A DNA stretch of 64,000 nt from positions 25,674,843-25,738,842 of the forward strand of contig CM033404.1 of the NCBI GenBank assembly GCA_019426215.1, given 5' to 3'. This DNA comes from Buddleja alternifolia (Eukaryota; Streptophyta; Magnoliopsida; Lamiales; Scrophulariaceae). The notes under the pieces were generated by a model. That model made no database searches, was not told the DNA's origin, and worked only from the letters and a program-made list of their open reading frames with translations. This document shows, in pieces, positions 1 through 11,602 of this stretch. The position numbers and the translations under genes were made by a program. Within the stretch, counting starts at the first letter, position 1. Every line of letters starts with the position of its first letter.

Positions 1-153
1 AGAATTTGAAGATCAAAAAATAAGTCTATCATACAATTATCAAATAAGTTCAAATACCTCTCATCGTTTTCTATTTATCGTTGGCTTAGTAGTCTTTTGC
101 TTCCCATCGGTACAACCATTTTTTTTAGTACGCCGACGAACTGATGGATTAAT

Positions 154-3100
154 CTATATCCCCTCTTGGTGATCTTGTCGCATATACAATTCATCATCAC
201 TTATATCCAAGTCATCATCATTATCAATTGATTGTGAATCACCTAAGATAGGATTTCCTCCATCATCTTCACTTTCTTCATAATCATCCTCAATACAAGT
301 ATTTTTGTTTGCCGATAAAACAATGGACCACCTCTTATCAATAGGATCGGTGACAAAAATTACTTGCTTAGCTTGTGATGCCAAAATGAAAGGTTCATCT
401 TTGTATGCCACCCTTTCAAGGTCTACCCGAGTGAAGCCTATTTCATTATCTTGGACACCATTTTTACTATCAACCCACCTACACCCAAATACAGGCACCC
501 GGAACCAACTATAATCCAGCTCCCATATATGTTCAATCACCCCATATTATGATAAATCGGCATAGATAGGGTTATTATCTTTCGCACTTGAGATATGCAT
601 TGCTTGAGCTACAAAACTCACCCCACTATTCTGCATTGTACTTCGTTCATCTTGGTCTTTTGTATAGAATGTGCGATCATTTATACGATAACCTAAATAT
701 CAATATACTAGTCTGCCCGGACCCATCGACAATCGTGTCAATTTATCTAAAACTGAAAGTGGATTCTTTTTCTGTTTCTCTTCAATATGCTTTCGAAACC
801 AATCAATGAAATTCTTGTTATGCTCTCTTGAAATCCAGCTCTCATTTTTAATTGGATTTAATTTCCTAAGTTAGTCCTTGTGCTCTTCAACAAATGGGTC
901 AACCTCATCCGTGTTGTGGAGCACAAATAGGTGTGCCTGCTCCCTTTGTGTGCAAGGAACACTAACTAATTGCTTTCCAATTACGCTTTCTCCTTCTATT
1001 CTCCCTCCCACAACATGAGACTTTGGAAGCTCTGCAATGTTAGAATCTGCCAGATATTCTGTGTAAAATGTAATGGCTTCATCAACTATGTACCGTTCAA
1101 CAATGCAACCTTCCGGTCGACTACGATTTTTCACGTAGCCTTTCAATACTTTAATATAACGCTCAGCCGGATACATAGATCTCATAAAAGCTGGTCCACA
1201 TAGTAGTGCCTCTCTAACCAAGTGAATAGGTAGGTGAGTCATTATATCAAAAAACGCAGGTGGAAAATGCATCTCAAGCTCACACAAAGTGATGGCAATT
1301 TGTTTATGATGTGAAGAAAATTGTTCAGGATCAAACACCTTGCTCCACATTGCTTTGAAGAAGAAACACAATCTAGTTATAGTTTCTCTCACCTTTTTTG
1401 GCAAAATGGCCCGTATAGCAAATTGGTAGCAATTGATCCATGATTACATGACAATCATGAGTTTTCATGTGCTTTAGCTTCAAGTCCTTCATTGATACAA
1501 GACTGCTAATGTTTGAAGAATACCCTTCCGGAACTTTTACTCCATTAAGAAACTCACATAATGCAATTTTTCTTTCCTAGATAGAGTGTGAGCTGCTAGA
1601 GGCAAATAAATATGTTTTCCCTTATTTGTTGGAGCCAATTTACCTCTTATCTTCATTTCAACCAAGTCTAACCTTGCCTTTACACCATCTTTTGTCTTTC
1701 CGGACACATTTAGAAGTGTACCAATGATACTATCAAATACATTTTTCTCAATATGCATAATATCAAGAAAATGTCTAACATGTAAGGACTTCCAATACGG
1801 CAACTCAAAGAAAATTGACCTTTTTTCCACCCAGTTTTTGCAAGGTCACATGCAAAAGTCTTTCCAAATTTGATATCCAAGTCTTTTACATTCTCAAACA
1901 CGTCTTCACCAGCCAAGCACTTAGGAGCTCGACCTTCTTCTATCTTCCCATTGAAAGCTTTCTTCCACCGACGATATCGATGGTTTCGATTCAGCCATCT
2001 CCGATGCCCTTAAAATGCATATTTCTAAGAGTGTGGCAATCGATATTGATCTATACTCTTGATACATATAGGGCATCCACATTGGCCATGTACACCATAT
2101 CCCTCGAGATTTGCTCTTGCCGGAAAATCATTGATTGTTCCAAATAACATGACTCTGAGATTGAGACTTTCTTTTCTAAACCCATCATATACTTCAATAC
2201 CGATCTCCCACAACACCTTCAAATCCTCAATTGAAGAAGCCAAGTAGACATCTATATTATTTTCAGGTTGTTTCGGCCCAGAAATGAGTATAGGCATCAT
2301 TATATGCTCTCGCTTCATGCATCGCGATGGGGGTAGGTTATAGATCATCAAAATCACCGGCCATATACTATGTGAGCTACTTTGCAAGCCATGTGGGTTC
2401 ATGCCATCTGTAGCCAATACAAGGCGCATGTTTCTTGGTTCTTCACCAAATTCAGGGAAATCATCATCAATCTTTTTCCATTGAGGAGAATCTGAGGGGT
2501 GTCGAATCCTGTTATCTTCAATCCTTTCTTCAAGCCTTTTATCAGCATGCCATGTCAAGTCCTTGGCAAACTCTTGACTACTATACATACGCTTAAATCT
2601 AGGTATTATGGGCAAATACCACATTGTTTTGACAGGAGCAGGTCCATTCTTCTAGTACCGTGAGGCGCCACATTTTGGACACGCCTTCAATGATGCATAA
2701 TCAGTTCTAAACAATATGCAATCATTGAGACAAGCATGTATCCTCTCATATCCCATGCCAATTGAGGTTAACATCCATTTAGCCTCATAAGAACGATTAG
2801 GTAACACATTATCCTTGGGTAGCATACTTTTTAATAGACCAAGTAAGTTTGTGAAACTCTTATCACTCCACCCATTGTTGGCTTTTAACTTGTATAGGTT
2901 TAGGACTGCTTTCAATCTTGTGAATTTACTACTACTATACAGTGGTGTCTTTGAATCACTTATCAAATTGTCAAACATTTTAGGAAAATCTCGCAAATCC
3001 TCCTCAATCACATTTGTCATCTCCTCCAAACAATCAAGCTCATAATCATTCATGTCGAAATCCGGTGATGGATATGATGTACCACCCAAATCATCTGATT

Positions 3101-3335
3101 TGACACTGCTTTCACTGTGTCTTGTCCAACGTGTGTAGCTTTTGTCAATTCCATTACATACCAAATGATCTTCCAAGTCATGTAGACTAATTCTCTTTCC
3201 AAAACAACAACGTAAATATGGGCAAGTGATCCTAGTCGGGTTTGGTGCATGCTCAACCGCAAACTTGATGAACTCTTTCACCCCTTTCTCATATTGTTCC
3301 GACATACGATCCGCTAAAATCGAACTTCGATCCAT
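154..3335 (-). pseudogene. CACTA transposase (TNP2 type), decayed
   Basis: Read on the minus strand from 3335. The N-terminal block (3335-2652) starts MDRSS and holds a Cys/His-containing transposase-associated domain (TCPYLRCCFGKR), then the opening of the tnp2 domain ending near CPKCGASRY. After a stop and frame change, 2624-2025 carries the tnp2 core (WYLPIIPRFKRMY, LVLATDGMNPHG, CPICI). Segments at 1916-1537 continue it. 1404-871 matches DUF4218 (MTHLPIHLVREALLCGP, MYPAERYIKVLKGYVKNRSR). 540-154 matches DUF4216 (WFRVPVFGCRWVDS, an acidic tail, then stop). Frameshifts and stops between blocks mean no active protein. It would cut and rejoin element ends in the nucleus if intact. Family assignment rests on domain order and motifs. 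Confidence 0.9.
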
Positions 3336-3450
3336 CTTGATTCTGATTTGTATTCCCTTTTTCCTAATTCAAATTTCTCATGTGAGACAACTCTTGTCAA
3401 AATATTATAAAATTTCTAAATTATTTGAAAATTAAACTAACATTAATTAC

Positions 3451-4986
3451 AGTTGGTCCCAAGTGGCATACGAAAGGGTCTAGAAAGGGGGGGTTGAATA
3501 GACCTTGAAGTCTTTTTCGACTTCAAATCGTACTCAAAATGTTGTGGATGCTTGAAAATGTAGGCGCTTGGTTGAGCGTCTACTTGAAGACTTTTTTGAT
3601 AAAGTTAACTTAGAATCCAAATTTGAATACTATAACCAGATAGGTTTAAGCATTCAGTTCTTTAATCAGGGTTAGCACATCGGAATGATTTTAAGTCTTC
3701 CTTTTAAAAGATTTTAGCGCCATAAAGGTTTTCCTTAGTTGCTTATCTTTAAAATGATTTTATCAATGTGTTTACTTAACCGATTTATGCAATGATATGA
3801 CAATAATAAGAATGATGGTAAAGTAAAGAACACAAGATTTTAAAGGTTCATTGGGTGGTGTAATCCCAACTACGTCCTTCTTCTCCTTGAACACTTGGAG
3901 CCTATCCACTAAAATGATTCTCAAAGAATCACACAGAAAATTCTACACAATAGAGAGAGATGGATATTGATGACTTGAGCTCCTTGGTAACACAGATTTT
4001 TGCTACAAGACACTTCTATCCTCTTGCTTCTTTCACCCATAAATAATGCAAGTATCCAACTTCGACTTCACATAGATTGCGAGGCTTGGATGGGGTTTTG
4101 TTTAACGGTTTGGTTGATTTTTGGAAAGTTCAAACAACTTGGGAATATCTCAATAGTAATGTTGGTTTCTTCTGAAAAGATGTTTGAGATATTGAATGAC
4201 TGTCTCAGGGATTGAAGAAAAGCAAAGAGAATGTTTGCTTGGAATATTCGAGCTTTTCTGAAAGTTTAAGGATTGAGACTTCAATGCAACAGAGTTTTGG
4301 CTTGTAAGCTTGTGGTTGTATGTACCGCTTTTTTTGGCTTGTTGCTGAAGTCCTATTTATAGACTTTCTTGGGTAAAGTGTCTATTTGACACATGTTCAG
4401 GCGCGTGTCTTTCACTTTTGCGAGTGAACAAATTTCGTCCTTTTTCCCTGAAAACCTGTTGCAGAAAGTTGGTACGGCAGCCTCTGTAAAGTTGACAGTC
4501 CAATGGGAAGGCTTCTCCGTACGTCCTGTGGTGCTAATCACATTTAATGCTCTTATCAGCATTTAATGCATTTGAAATAAATGCCCGTTGGCAATTAATG
4601 ATTTGAGAATATTTGCATTAAACTCCTTATGGACTTAAAAATAAATTCAGGTGAAATCTAGTCTTTAATAGACGTTCATTCAACACTGAACTATTCCTGG
4701 TCCTTTAATCAATGCTTAGACGCTTGGACGCTTCATCTTCATTCAGACTTCAGACACTTGAATCTCCAGACCTATCTACTAACAAACTCACTCAGAATTC
4801 TATCAAACGCTTAGTTCTGAGATTACTTAGCCTAACAGTCTAAAATAAAAATAAATAAAGCCTTATACAAATCTAACGCTCAAAGCCTATACATATATTC
4901 TAGTAAAGAATAAAACTTACATATTTTGGGGTCTAACAAGAATCCTAATTGTCATCATCAAAACATCTAACAAGAAATTCCTAACA
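3451..4986 (-). repeat. Solo LTR of an LTR retrotransposon (1536 bp)
   Basis: The segment is bounded by perfect 5-bp direct repeats ATTAC (3446-3450 and 4987-4991). On the minus strand it begins TGTTAGGAATTTC and ends CCAACT, close to the usual TG...CA limits with short inverted ends. No internal retroviral-type coding sequence follows, so it is best read as a solo LTR left by recombination between two LTRs. It lies inside the CACTA element, next to the tandem array that begins at 4999. Superfamily was not determined from the LTR alone. Confidence 0.78.
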
Positions 4987-4998
4987 ATTACGATCCTT

Positions 4999-5532
4999 AC
5001 TTAGATAAATTAATATATTATCCTTTCTTAAATAATTTTATTAATTAACCTTTACTTAAATAATATTATTAACATCAGTTGAGTTGAATTAATTAAATAA
5101 TTTTAATTTTAATTTATTTCCCATTATTCTAGAAAAAGTTTGGCGGAGTAACGACGCAAAAATTTCTACCAAGTTCTCGACTTAGATAAATTAATATATT
5201 ATCCTTTCTTAAATAATTTTATTAATTAACCTTTACTTAAATAATTTTATTAACATCAGTTAAGTTGAATTAATTAAATAATTTTAATTTGTTTCCCATT
5301 ATTCAAGAAAAAATTTGGCAGAGTAAAGGCGCAAAAAATTCTACCAAGTTCTCGACTTAGATAAATTAATATATTATCCTTTCTTAAATAATTTTATTAA
5401 TTAAAAGACTTAAATAATTTTATTAACATCTGTTGAGTTGGATTAATTAAATAATTTTAATTTTAATTTATTTTCCATTATTCTAGATAAAATTTGGCAG
5501 AGTAATGGCGCAAAAATTTCTACCAAATTCTG
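4999..5532. repeat. Tandem repeat, three ~178-bp units
   Basis: Units begin with ACTTAGATAAATTAATATAT at 4999, 5180 and 5355 (periods 181 and 175). Each unit runs through AT-rich sequence to a GC-richer tail resembling TTGGCAGAGTAA and GCGCAAAAATTTCTACC, last seen near 5500-5530. The third unit carries a small internal deletion near 5405. This is probably a subterminal satellite of the CACTA element. No coding capacity is seen. Confidence 0.85.
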
Positions 5533-5651
5533 GACCAATCGTTCCCCCAAACTTGCAACCAACAAAATTCAAATCTTTCAACCACAACAAACCTAACATT
5601 CTGATCTTCACCCACAACAAACCCAAAATTTTGATCTCATTATACGAAAAT

Positions 5652-5872
5652 ATTGATCACCAGTTGGATCACATAAAGCATCATATTTCCAACTACAATT
5701 ATTGATCACCATTTGGATCACATAAATCACATAAAACTACAAATAAAACATCAAATGTCCAGCAACTACAAATATTGATCACCAGTTGAATCACATAAAT
5801 CACATAAAACTACAAATAAAACATCATATTTCCAGTAACTAAGTATAAATATTAATCGCCAGTGGAATCAAT
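5652..5872. repeat. Degenerate short tandem repeat in CACTA internal region
   Basis: The motif ATTGATCACCAGTTGGATCA recurs with small changes at 5652, 5701, 5774 and 5851 (spacings 49, 73 and 77). The spacers share ACATAAAACTACAAATAAAACATC. The surrounding stretch 5533-6140 is AT-rich transposon sequence with no gene visible. Confidence 0.6.
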
Positions 5873-6146
5873 GTACCCTAAACCACAAAATAACCACAAT
5901 TTAATCTCAAATTAAACGTAATTAACCTCAAACTAACCCAAATTAACCCTAAATTCAGTCAAGTCCCTATTTCTCTTAAATTTTCCACAAAATAGGCAAA
6001 TCTCAAAAATTACTTATACCACAAAATTTTTCTCATATTTATCTAAAAAAGTTATGCCAAATCCACACAAATACAGACACATAGCATAAACCCGTTACAT
6101 TTCCAATTTATAACACAAACCCGAGACACATAGCACAAACTTTATA

Positions 6147-6147
<1 letters not shown>

Positions 6148-6195
<48 letters not shown>

Positions 6196-6284
6196 CTAAA
6201 AAACTTACCCCAAATTCGCACAAACTAAAATGATGGTGGTGGTGGTGGAGGCGGCAGCGGTGGTGATGGTGGCGGCGGTGGTGC

Positions 6285-6318
<34 letters not shown>

Positions 6319-6715
6319 AAGAGTTATATATATATAGGGAGAGAACATATACATATATATACACATATATATAGAGAGAGAGAGAAAGAGAGCGAGAGAG
6401 AGAGATCGAGTGGTGGTGGTGGAGGCAGTGGCGGTGGTGATCGTGTCGAGTGGTGGTGGTACCGAGAGAGAGAGTAGAGAGAGAGAGAGAGACCGAGTGG
6501 TGGTGGTGGAGGCTGCGGCGCCGAGTGGTGGTGGTGGTGGTGCCGAGAGAAAGAGTAGAGAGAGAGACCAAAAGTAGAGAGAGAGAGAGAGAGACCGAGT
6601 GGTGGTGGTGGAGGCGGCGGCGTCGAGTGGTGGTGGAGGTGGTGGTACTTAGTGAGAGAGAGACCGAGAGTGAGAGAGAGTAGAGAGAGAGAGTGAGACA
6701 TATTAAATAGGGGAG
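6148..6715. repeat. Simple-sequence block: (TG)n(TA)n, GGT-rich and GA-rich
   Basis: A TG then TA run (about 6148-6192) is followed by alternating TGGTGGTGG..GGCGGCGG and GAGAGAGAGA tracts up to about 6710. The pattern repeats in a higher-order way, a GA run followed by ACCGAGTGGTGGTGGTGGAG, about four times. Long open frames across it (poly-His, Ser or Leu) are consequences of the simple repeat and are not genes. Confidence 0.85.
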
Positions 6716-6754
6716 GGGAGAAGGCAGTCGACCCTAGTATTAGGACCCGCCGCC

Positions 6755-6870
6755 TATTACAGCGGTTCGGTCTGAACCACTGTAATAGGCCGGACTTATT
6801 ACAGTGGTTCATTTTTGAACCGCTGTAATAGGTACCTCCGTTCAGCTGTTTTACCAAAACCACTGTAATA
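6755..6870. repeat. CACTA subterminal repeats, five copies
   Basis: TATTACAGCGGTTC (6755-6768), GAACCACTGTAATA (6774-6787), TATTACAGTGGTTC (6797-6810), GAACCGCTGTAATA (6817-6830) and AACCACTGTAATA (6858-6870) alternate in orientation. Arrays like this next to CACTA termini are the usual binding sites of the element's own DNA-binding protein. The motif is seen directly; the binding role is from knowledge of En/Spm. Confidence 0.8.
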
Positions 6871-6889
6871 GTGTAATTTTGTAGTAGTG

Positions 6890-7275
6890 AAAGATTATAA
6901 ACGAGTGGGTATCTGGAATGTGGATCAACTTTAGAGGAGAAACACTTTGGTCTCTGAAGTGAATCAAGAATCCGGGCAATGGTGAATTTTGGTGGAGGAA
7001 TTCGAAGTCTTCATCAAAGAAAAGATCGAATCAGTTGATTCAAGAAACGAGGAGCAAGCTAGGGAGCTTACGTTAAGGAAGAAGAAATTCTTCGATTTTT
7101 ACGAAAAATCGAATAAGGTAAGATCTTCTTAATTTAAGTTTTAAATAACTAGAGTAGAGATGCTTATGATATGTGATAAGCCCGTAGGATTAATAAGCTC
7201 GCATGTTTAAATCCTAGGAACTAAAATTTTAATTTTCCGCTGTGCTTAGTCGGACTATATGTATATTTCCCAACA
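6890..7275 (+). repeat. 3' part of an LTR, cut by the CACTA element
   Basis: Sequence to the right of the CACTA end closes with CGCTGTGCTTAGTCGGACTA and then TTTCCCAACA at 7275, a form typical of plant copia-type LTR 3' ends. No primer site follows it on the plus strand; instead the next 265 bp are the leader of a minus-strand element. I read this as a solo plus-strand LTR inserted in that leader and later split by the CACTA insertion. The orientation is inferred from resemblance to known LTR ends. Confidence 0.5.
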
Positions 7276-7540
7276 GCGCAGGCGACAGCTTCACTGTCGG
7301 CGAGCCGGCCGAAAAAAGCATACAATTTTCCAAAAATTATGAATCCAATTCAATTTTTCGTTTCACTTGGTAAATCCAATTCAACTCAAGAAAAAATTCA
7401 ATTTACAGATTTGCATGCATAACATAAATTACCCAAATTACATACGATATGCAAATACATGTTTATGAAATTAAAACAATTAAAATACATAAACATACAA
7501 TGAATACCATGAATTTTCCGAATTTTGGCTTTGATACCAC
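7276..7540 (-). mobile_element. Leader region and primer site of a minus-strand LTR element
   Basis: On the minus strand, TGGTATCAAAGCC (7539-7527) lies one base inside the LTR boundary at 7541. This matches the initiator tRNA-Met-type primer site (TGGTATCAGAGC) usual for plant Ty1-copia elements. The leader continues leftward to 7276, where another LTR fragment interrupts it. No gag frame is recognisable in what remains. Confidence 0.65.
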
Positions 7541-9242
7541 TGTTGTGTTCAGTCTAGCGGATAAATTTTTTGATTCGAATCACACCGAGAATCGAATCTG
7601 GGGATATTCATGATATTGGTGATAAACACAATAGGAACGAATTATGGTAGTGAGTAATCGAATTACGTCTTGACAACAAAATTCTGAATTATCAGCAGCA
7701 GCCCAGACTTCTGCATCTAGATAATCACGCGGAAGAAAAATTCTCTGAAAAAAGCTCTGATCTCCTCCCGGCAAGAATGGCAGCGGCGGCTAGTTAGAGA
7801 GAGAGAGGTAGGGAATTTTCTTTCCTACTGCTCTAGGTTTCTTTTTAGCTCTCAGTCAGATTCTGAAACAATGACTTGTGTGTGTAAAATACTGACACTG
7901 ACTCAATACTTATTTACATAAGCAGAACCCCTAGGTTTATAGTGAGGGGGGCGGCCGCTAGGCCTAATGGAGATGGGATTCTGGGCTTTGTTCCATCTTA
8001 GCCCATGTGTAATTAATTAAATCCAAGTCCAATCCAATTGACAATTAATTAATTACTTTAATCTTATTAATTTAATTCAACTTATAAATTAATTTCCAAT
8101 TAATTTAACTTATGAATTAATATGATTTAATTAATTTACTTAATCAAATTAAATATCTTTAATTAAATCATGTCATCCATTTTGTCAGTCAATTCACATC
8201 TAATGTGGTTTTACCAAAATACCCTTAGACTGGAAATATTCCTTTTCTTCACATAGCGTGACTCTCTAGGCTCGATTCAATTGGCAATGGGACGATTCCA
8301 AAGGATAAGGTTGTCACCTAGCCAACACCGTGGAACCAAATCGTAATCCAATTGAATACCAGATGAACATGTCATCACGAACCTTGATTACGACTACCCT
8401 ATGTGTACAAACTCTTCACCGATTTAACCCGATTGAGTAAGAGCCATGGTACGTCAAACTCATATAACTTGATGCCGTACTAGGTAATCATAACAATGTG
8501 AAATTACCAAACTACCCTTAGTAACCATCACTGTTTAGTCTATTTGCTTTGGCCAAAGACTTTGTAATTTCTATTGCTTATGATCGTACATGTCACATAC
8601 TCGTTTACTGTCGAGACGGTGAATCCCATGTCGGCAGTTATCTTATAATGTCGAATGCACTATGTGGATCGTACTTCGAGGTCGACCCCACCTATCAGGT
8701 GATACGGGTCTAACTACTCTGATAACATATCCAATACTACAAGCACATCATAAATAACTCTTCAGGTCTAAAGCTCACATATACTATCGCAATCTTAATC
8801 CCAATCATTGACTATCAAAGAGTAAATACCCATGTGATTGGAATAATGTGAGTGTAGTTCAAATATGTTAATTCCATTAATCATATTCATGACACCAGCT
8901 CCCACTATCTAATCAGTGTATGACTGGCACTTCCTTGTCAAAGAAAGTGTCATACGAGTTGAATTTTAATGCCCAGTTAAAATTTCTTAACTCGCGAACT
9001 CCCGATTTAAGAGATTAAATACTTGACTATTCCAATGCCTCTTCTTTTCCATAAGAGGTGGAAAGTCTATCTTCAAATCTCATGGACTTATTTGTTCAAC
9101 ACATTTAAATGTCATTAGATTTATATGAACAAAATTAAAACCTTTATTATATAAATAGAAACGTTAAAATGTTTGTACAAATAACTTATCAAAACCCTAC
9201 TCAATCTAATTCCTCATAGGCATTGAGGGCATACACCTAACA
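7541..9242 (-). repeat. LTR of a copia-type element (1702 bp)
   Basis: On the minus strand it starts TGTTAGGTGTATGCCCTCAA at 9242 and ends GAACACAACA at 7541, followed directly by a tRNA-Met-type primer site, so it is the 5' LTR of a minus-strand element. The sequence shares its start (TGTTAGG.TTATGCCCTCA) and a middle block around GAGGTCGACCCC with the solo LTR at 28266-30261. The partner LTR and target duplication are not in view. It cuts into Ty3-gypsy gag sequence that resumes at 9243. Confidence 0.75.
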
Positions 9243-9243
9243 A

Positions 9244-10298
9244 ACACTCCCAAGGGAGCAAGTCCTAGATATCGCCGAGCAACAAGGCATAGTGCAATGG
9301 CCCAAGAAGATGAGGGACAGCCCTGGCCGCCTCAAATTGAAGAAGTATTGTCGGTTTCACCGAGATAAGGGCCACAAGATAGATGAATGGCATCACCTAC
9401 AAGTAGAGATAGAGAAGCTAATTAAAAGAGGTTACCTGCAAGAGGTAGTTGCCCCTTCTGGATCAACCGTTCAAACACCCCCAGCACTGACGGGTAGAGA
9501 TGGAGGCAAAAGCAATCCCCAAGGGTGGATTCAGAGATGGATAACCCCCTAGTGAATGGAATTATAGGGGTGATCTTAGGAGGTCCAGCTGGTGGAGATT
9601 TGGTGAACTCGAGGAAAGCTTCACTATGGGCAGCGACGGGGCTGCACGCCATAAACTTCCCTCGTGGGGGACAAGTTAATCATATAGAGCCCAATAGTCA
9701 TACCATTGAGTTAGGGCAGTAAGACTTGGAAGAGGGCATCCCCTTGGTAAATGATGCTTTAGTAATATCAGCAACCATCTCCAACTTCTAGGTAAAGAAA
9801 GTTTTAGTTGACAGTGGGAGTTCAGTGGACATAATCTTTTACAATGCATTCACCCAGCTGGGAGTGGACAATGCCCAGCTCCAAGTAATCAACAACCCCC
9901 TCACGGGATCCACGGGAGAGACTGTGGAAGCCTTGGGGGAAGTGTCACTCCATATCTCTCTAGGTCCATTTCTCGCCTGTTCTACCAAGATGGTTAAGTT
10001 CTTAGTGGTCAAAGCCCCCTCCACTTACAATGCCATATTAGGGAGGCCGAGCTCAAACTTGTTCCAAGCTATCATTTCTACCTACCATATGAAGGTCAAG
10101 TTTTCCACCCCAGCGGGAACGGGGGAAGCTGTCGGAGATGTGAAGATTGCGAGGGAATGTTATGCCAACTCTTTGAAGAATACTAAGAGAAAGCATGGCG
10201 ACAGTGATCCCAATGACAAAGGAAATCAAATCGCCATCAACTTAATATTGCTGTGGGGAACTCGCTTGGGGGGCAAGACCAAATCAGTCCATGCTTAG
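9244..10298 (+). pseudogene. Ty3-gypsy gag C-terminus and aspartic protease remnant
   Basis: The gag end reads KYCRFHRDKGHKIDEWHHL then EIEKLIKRGYLQEVV, the conserved plant gypsy block at the gag C-terminus. A linker with GVILGGPAGGD follows in a shifted frame (9525-9722). The protease frame shows VLVDSGSSVDIIFYNAF at about 9793-9846, with the DSGSS active-site triad, then NPLTGSTGETVEALGEVSL and TYNAILGRPSSNLF up to 10298. A stop at 9721 and frame changes separate the blocks. The protein would have matured the element's polyprotein; no polymerase follows. Confidence 0.85.
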
Positions 10299-10677
10299 GC
10301 AATATCCCAACAGTCAGTTATCTATAAAGAAGACATGCCACCCCAAGCAGACAGCACGCCGGCGATGGAGACTGCTAGTGAGACGAACTTAACAATATAT
10401 TAGGTCTCATGAGGCCTCAGTAGGTAACAAGTTAAAAACACTATCTTATCTCCCATTATGCTAATAGACAATTTCAAGTTGGCCATGAGCCAAGTGTTGC
10501 ATTCCCTTTATTTTAAGTTTTGAGGTGCTTATGTGCACCCACATACATTGTCGTTTTGAGGTGCCTGTGAGCACCCCCCTTTACTTTTTGCATGGATGAT
10601 TGAATGCTTTATTTATTTAGTGCTGAATAGCACCTTTTTTCATTATAATGTGATGAATGTTATTTTCATGTGACAAC
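10299..10677. other. Gypsy internal sequence without a gene
   Basis: After the protease remnant the sequence holds no readable frame. A phrase TTTTGAGGTGC..TGTGCACCC occurs twice (near 10528 and 10556). It is internal or spacer DNA of the defective gypsy element and ends at the hAT target site. Confidence 0.6.
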
Positions 10678-10685
10678 ATGCTAGC

Positions 10686-11594
10686 TAGGATTGTCAATGA
10701 GCTCAAGCCGGCTCGAACCTCGTAAGCTCAGCTTGATAATTTTCAAGCCGGGCCCAAGCCGAGCTAGAGCCCAAGGATAAGGCTTGAATTTGAATTCAAG
10801 CCTAGCGTGAGCGAGAGTAGGCTCGACTTGAATTGGGCTCGGGCTCATAAAAGAAAATATATACAAGTATATATATATATATATATATATTTATAGACAA
10901 AAATAAAATATAGTATTTTTTTGTAAATAATTCCAAATTGCACAGAAAATATTAAGATTTAAAATTAAGAAATAGAATCCTTAAAATCAATCAACATTCA
11001 ATTCTAAAATTTCCTAATATAAAACACTATACTTAAGAAATTAAAAAAGTAAAAAATTATCAATTTAAACCTACCATACCGTATCCAATACAAACATATG
11101 ACAATTCACATAAACTAACATTGGAGGGTTGCTAATTTTGTTTTTAAAAATTGTATTTAATTTATTTCTCCTCACAACTCACGACAAAAGTGATTTTTTT
11201 TGTAAGTAAGTTTATCATATATTTAGTTATAATATTTTTCAATCTTAAATAATGCGTGGAGCATATATTTCAATGAAATGAGATCTTTTCAAGGTACATT
11301 TTAGTTATGATTTATCATTAGAACATGGATGATGTTGATTTTTTTTATGTTTTTAAGATTGTTATTTTTTCAATTTATATATTAGATTACTTTATTACTT
11401 AAAGCTTTTCAAAAGAGAACAAATTCGGGCCGGCTCGGGTTCGGCTCGAAGCTCGTACTAATTTTCAAGCCGAGCCCGAGCTTTGAAATAAAAAGCTCGT
11501 GCAAATTCAAGCCTTGGTGATAAAAGCTCGTATAATATCAAGTCTAGCGTGAGCGTGACTAGGCTCGGCTCGCTTGGCTTGATTGACAGGCCTA
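10686..11594. mobile_element. Non-autonomous hAT-type transposon (909 bp)
   Basis: A perfect 8-bp direct repeat ATGCTAGC flanks it (10678-10685 and 11595-11602), the target-site length of hAT elements. The ends are inverted: TAGGATTGTCAAT at left and ATTGACAGGCCTA at right. Both subterminal regions are packed with GCTCGAGCC/AAGCCGAGC-type words in opposite orientation, while the centre is AT-rich and non-coding, with a TA run near 10870-10890. No transposase is present, so it would depend on one supplied elsewhere. Superfamily assignment is by target length and end form. Confidence 0.88.
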
Positions 11595-11602
11595 ATGCTA
11601 GC

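Larger units (their letters stand above)
1..6889 (-). mobile_element. CACTA (En/Spm) DNA transposon, right-hand part
   Basis: The right end is read directly: TTTTGTAGTAGTG at 6877-6889, the complement of the classic CACTACTACAAAA terminus. Five alternately oriented copies of a TATTACAG(C/T)GGTTC-type subterminal repeat lie at 6755-6870. The minus-strand transposase at 154-3335 has the CACTA-type domain order. The flanking bases AAA (6890-6892) would be one copy of a 3-bp target duplication; the other end lies outside the window. A solo LTR, a tandem array and simple repeats sit inside the element. Superfamily assignment is firm; autonomy is excluded by the decayed transposase. Confidence 0.88.

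Noticed and set aside
6284..6863. Long overlapping open frames rich in His, Pro, Leu and Ser (minus) and Glu/Arg/Val/Trp (plus)
   Set aside because: They are translations of GGT- and GA-type simple repeats; both strands are open for the same reason.
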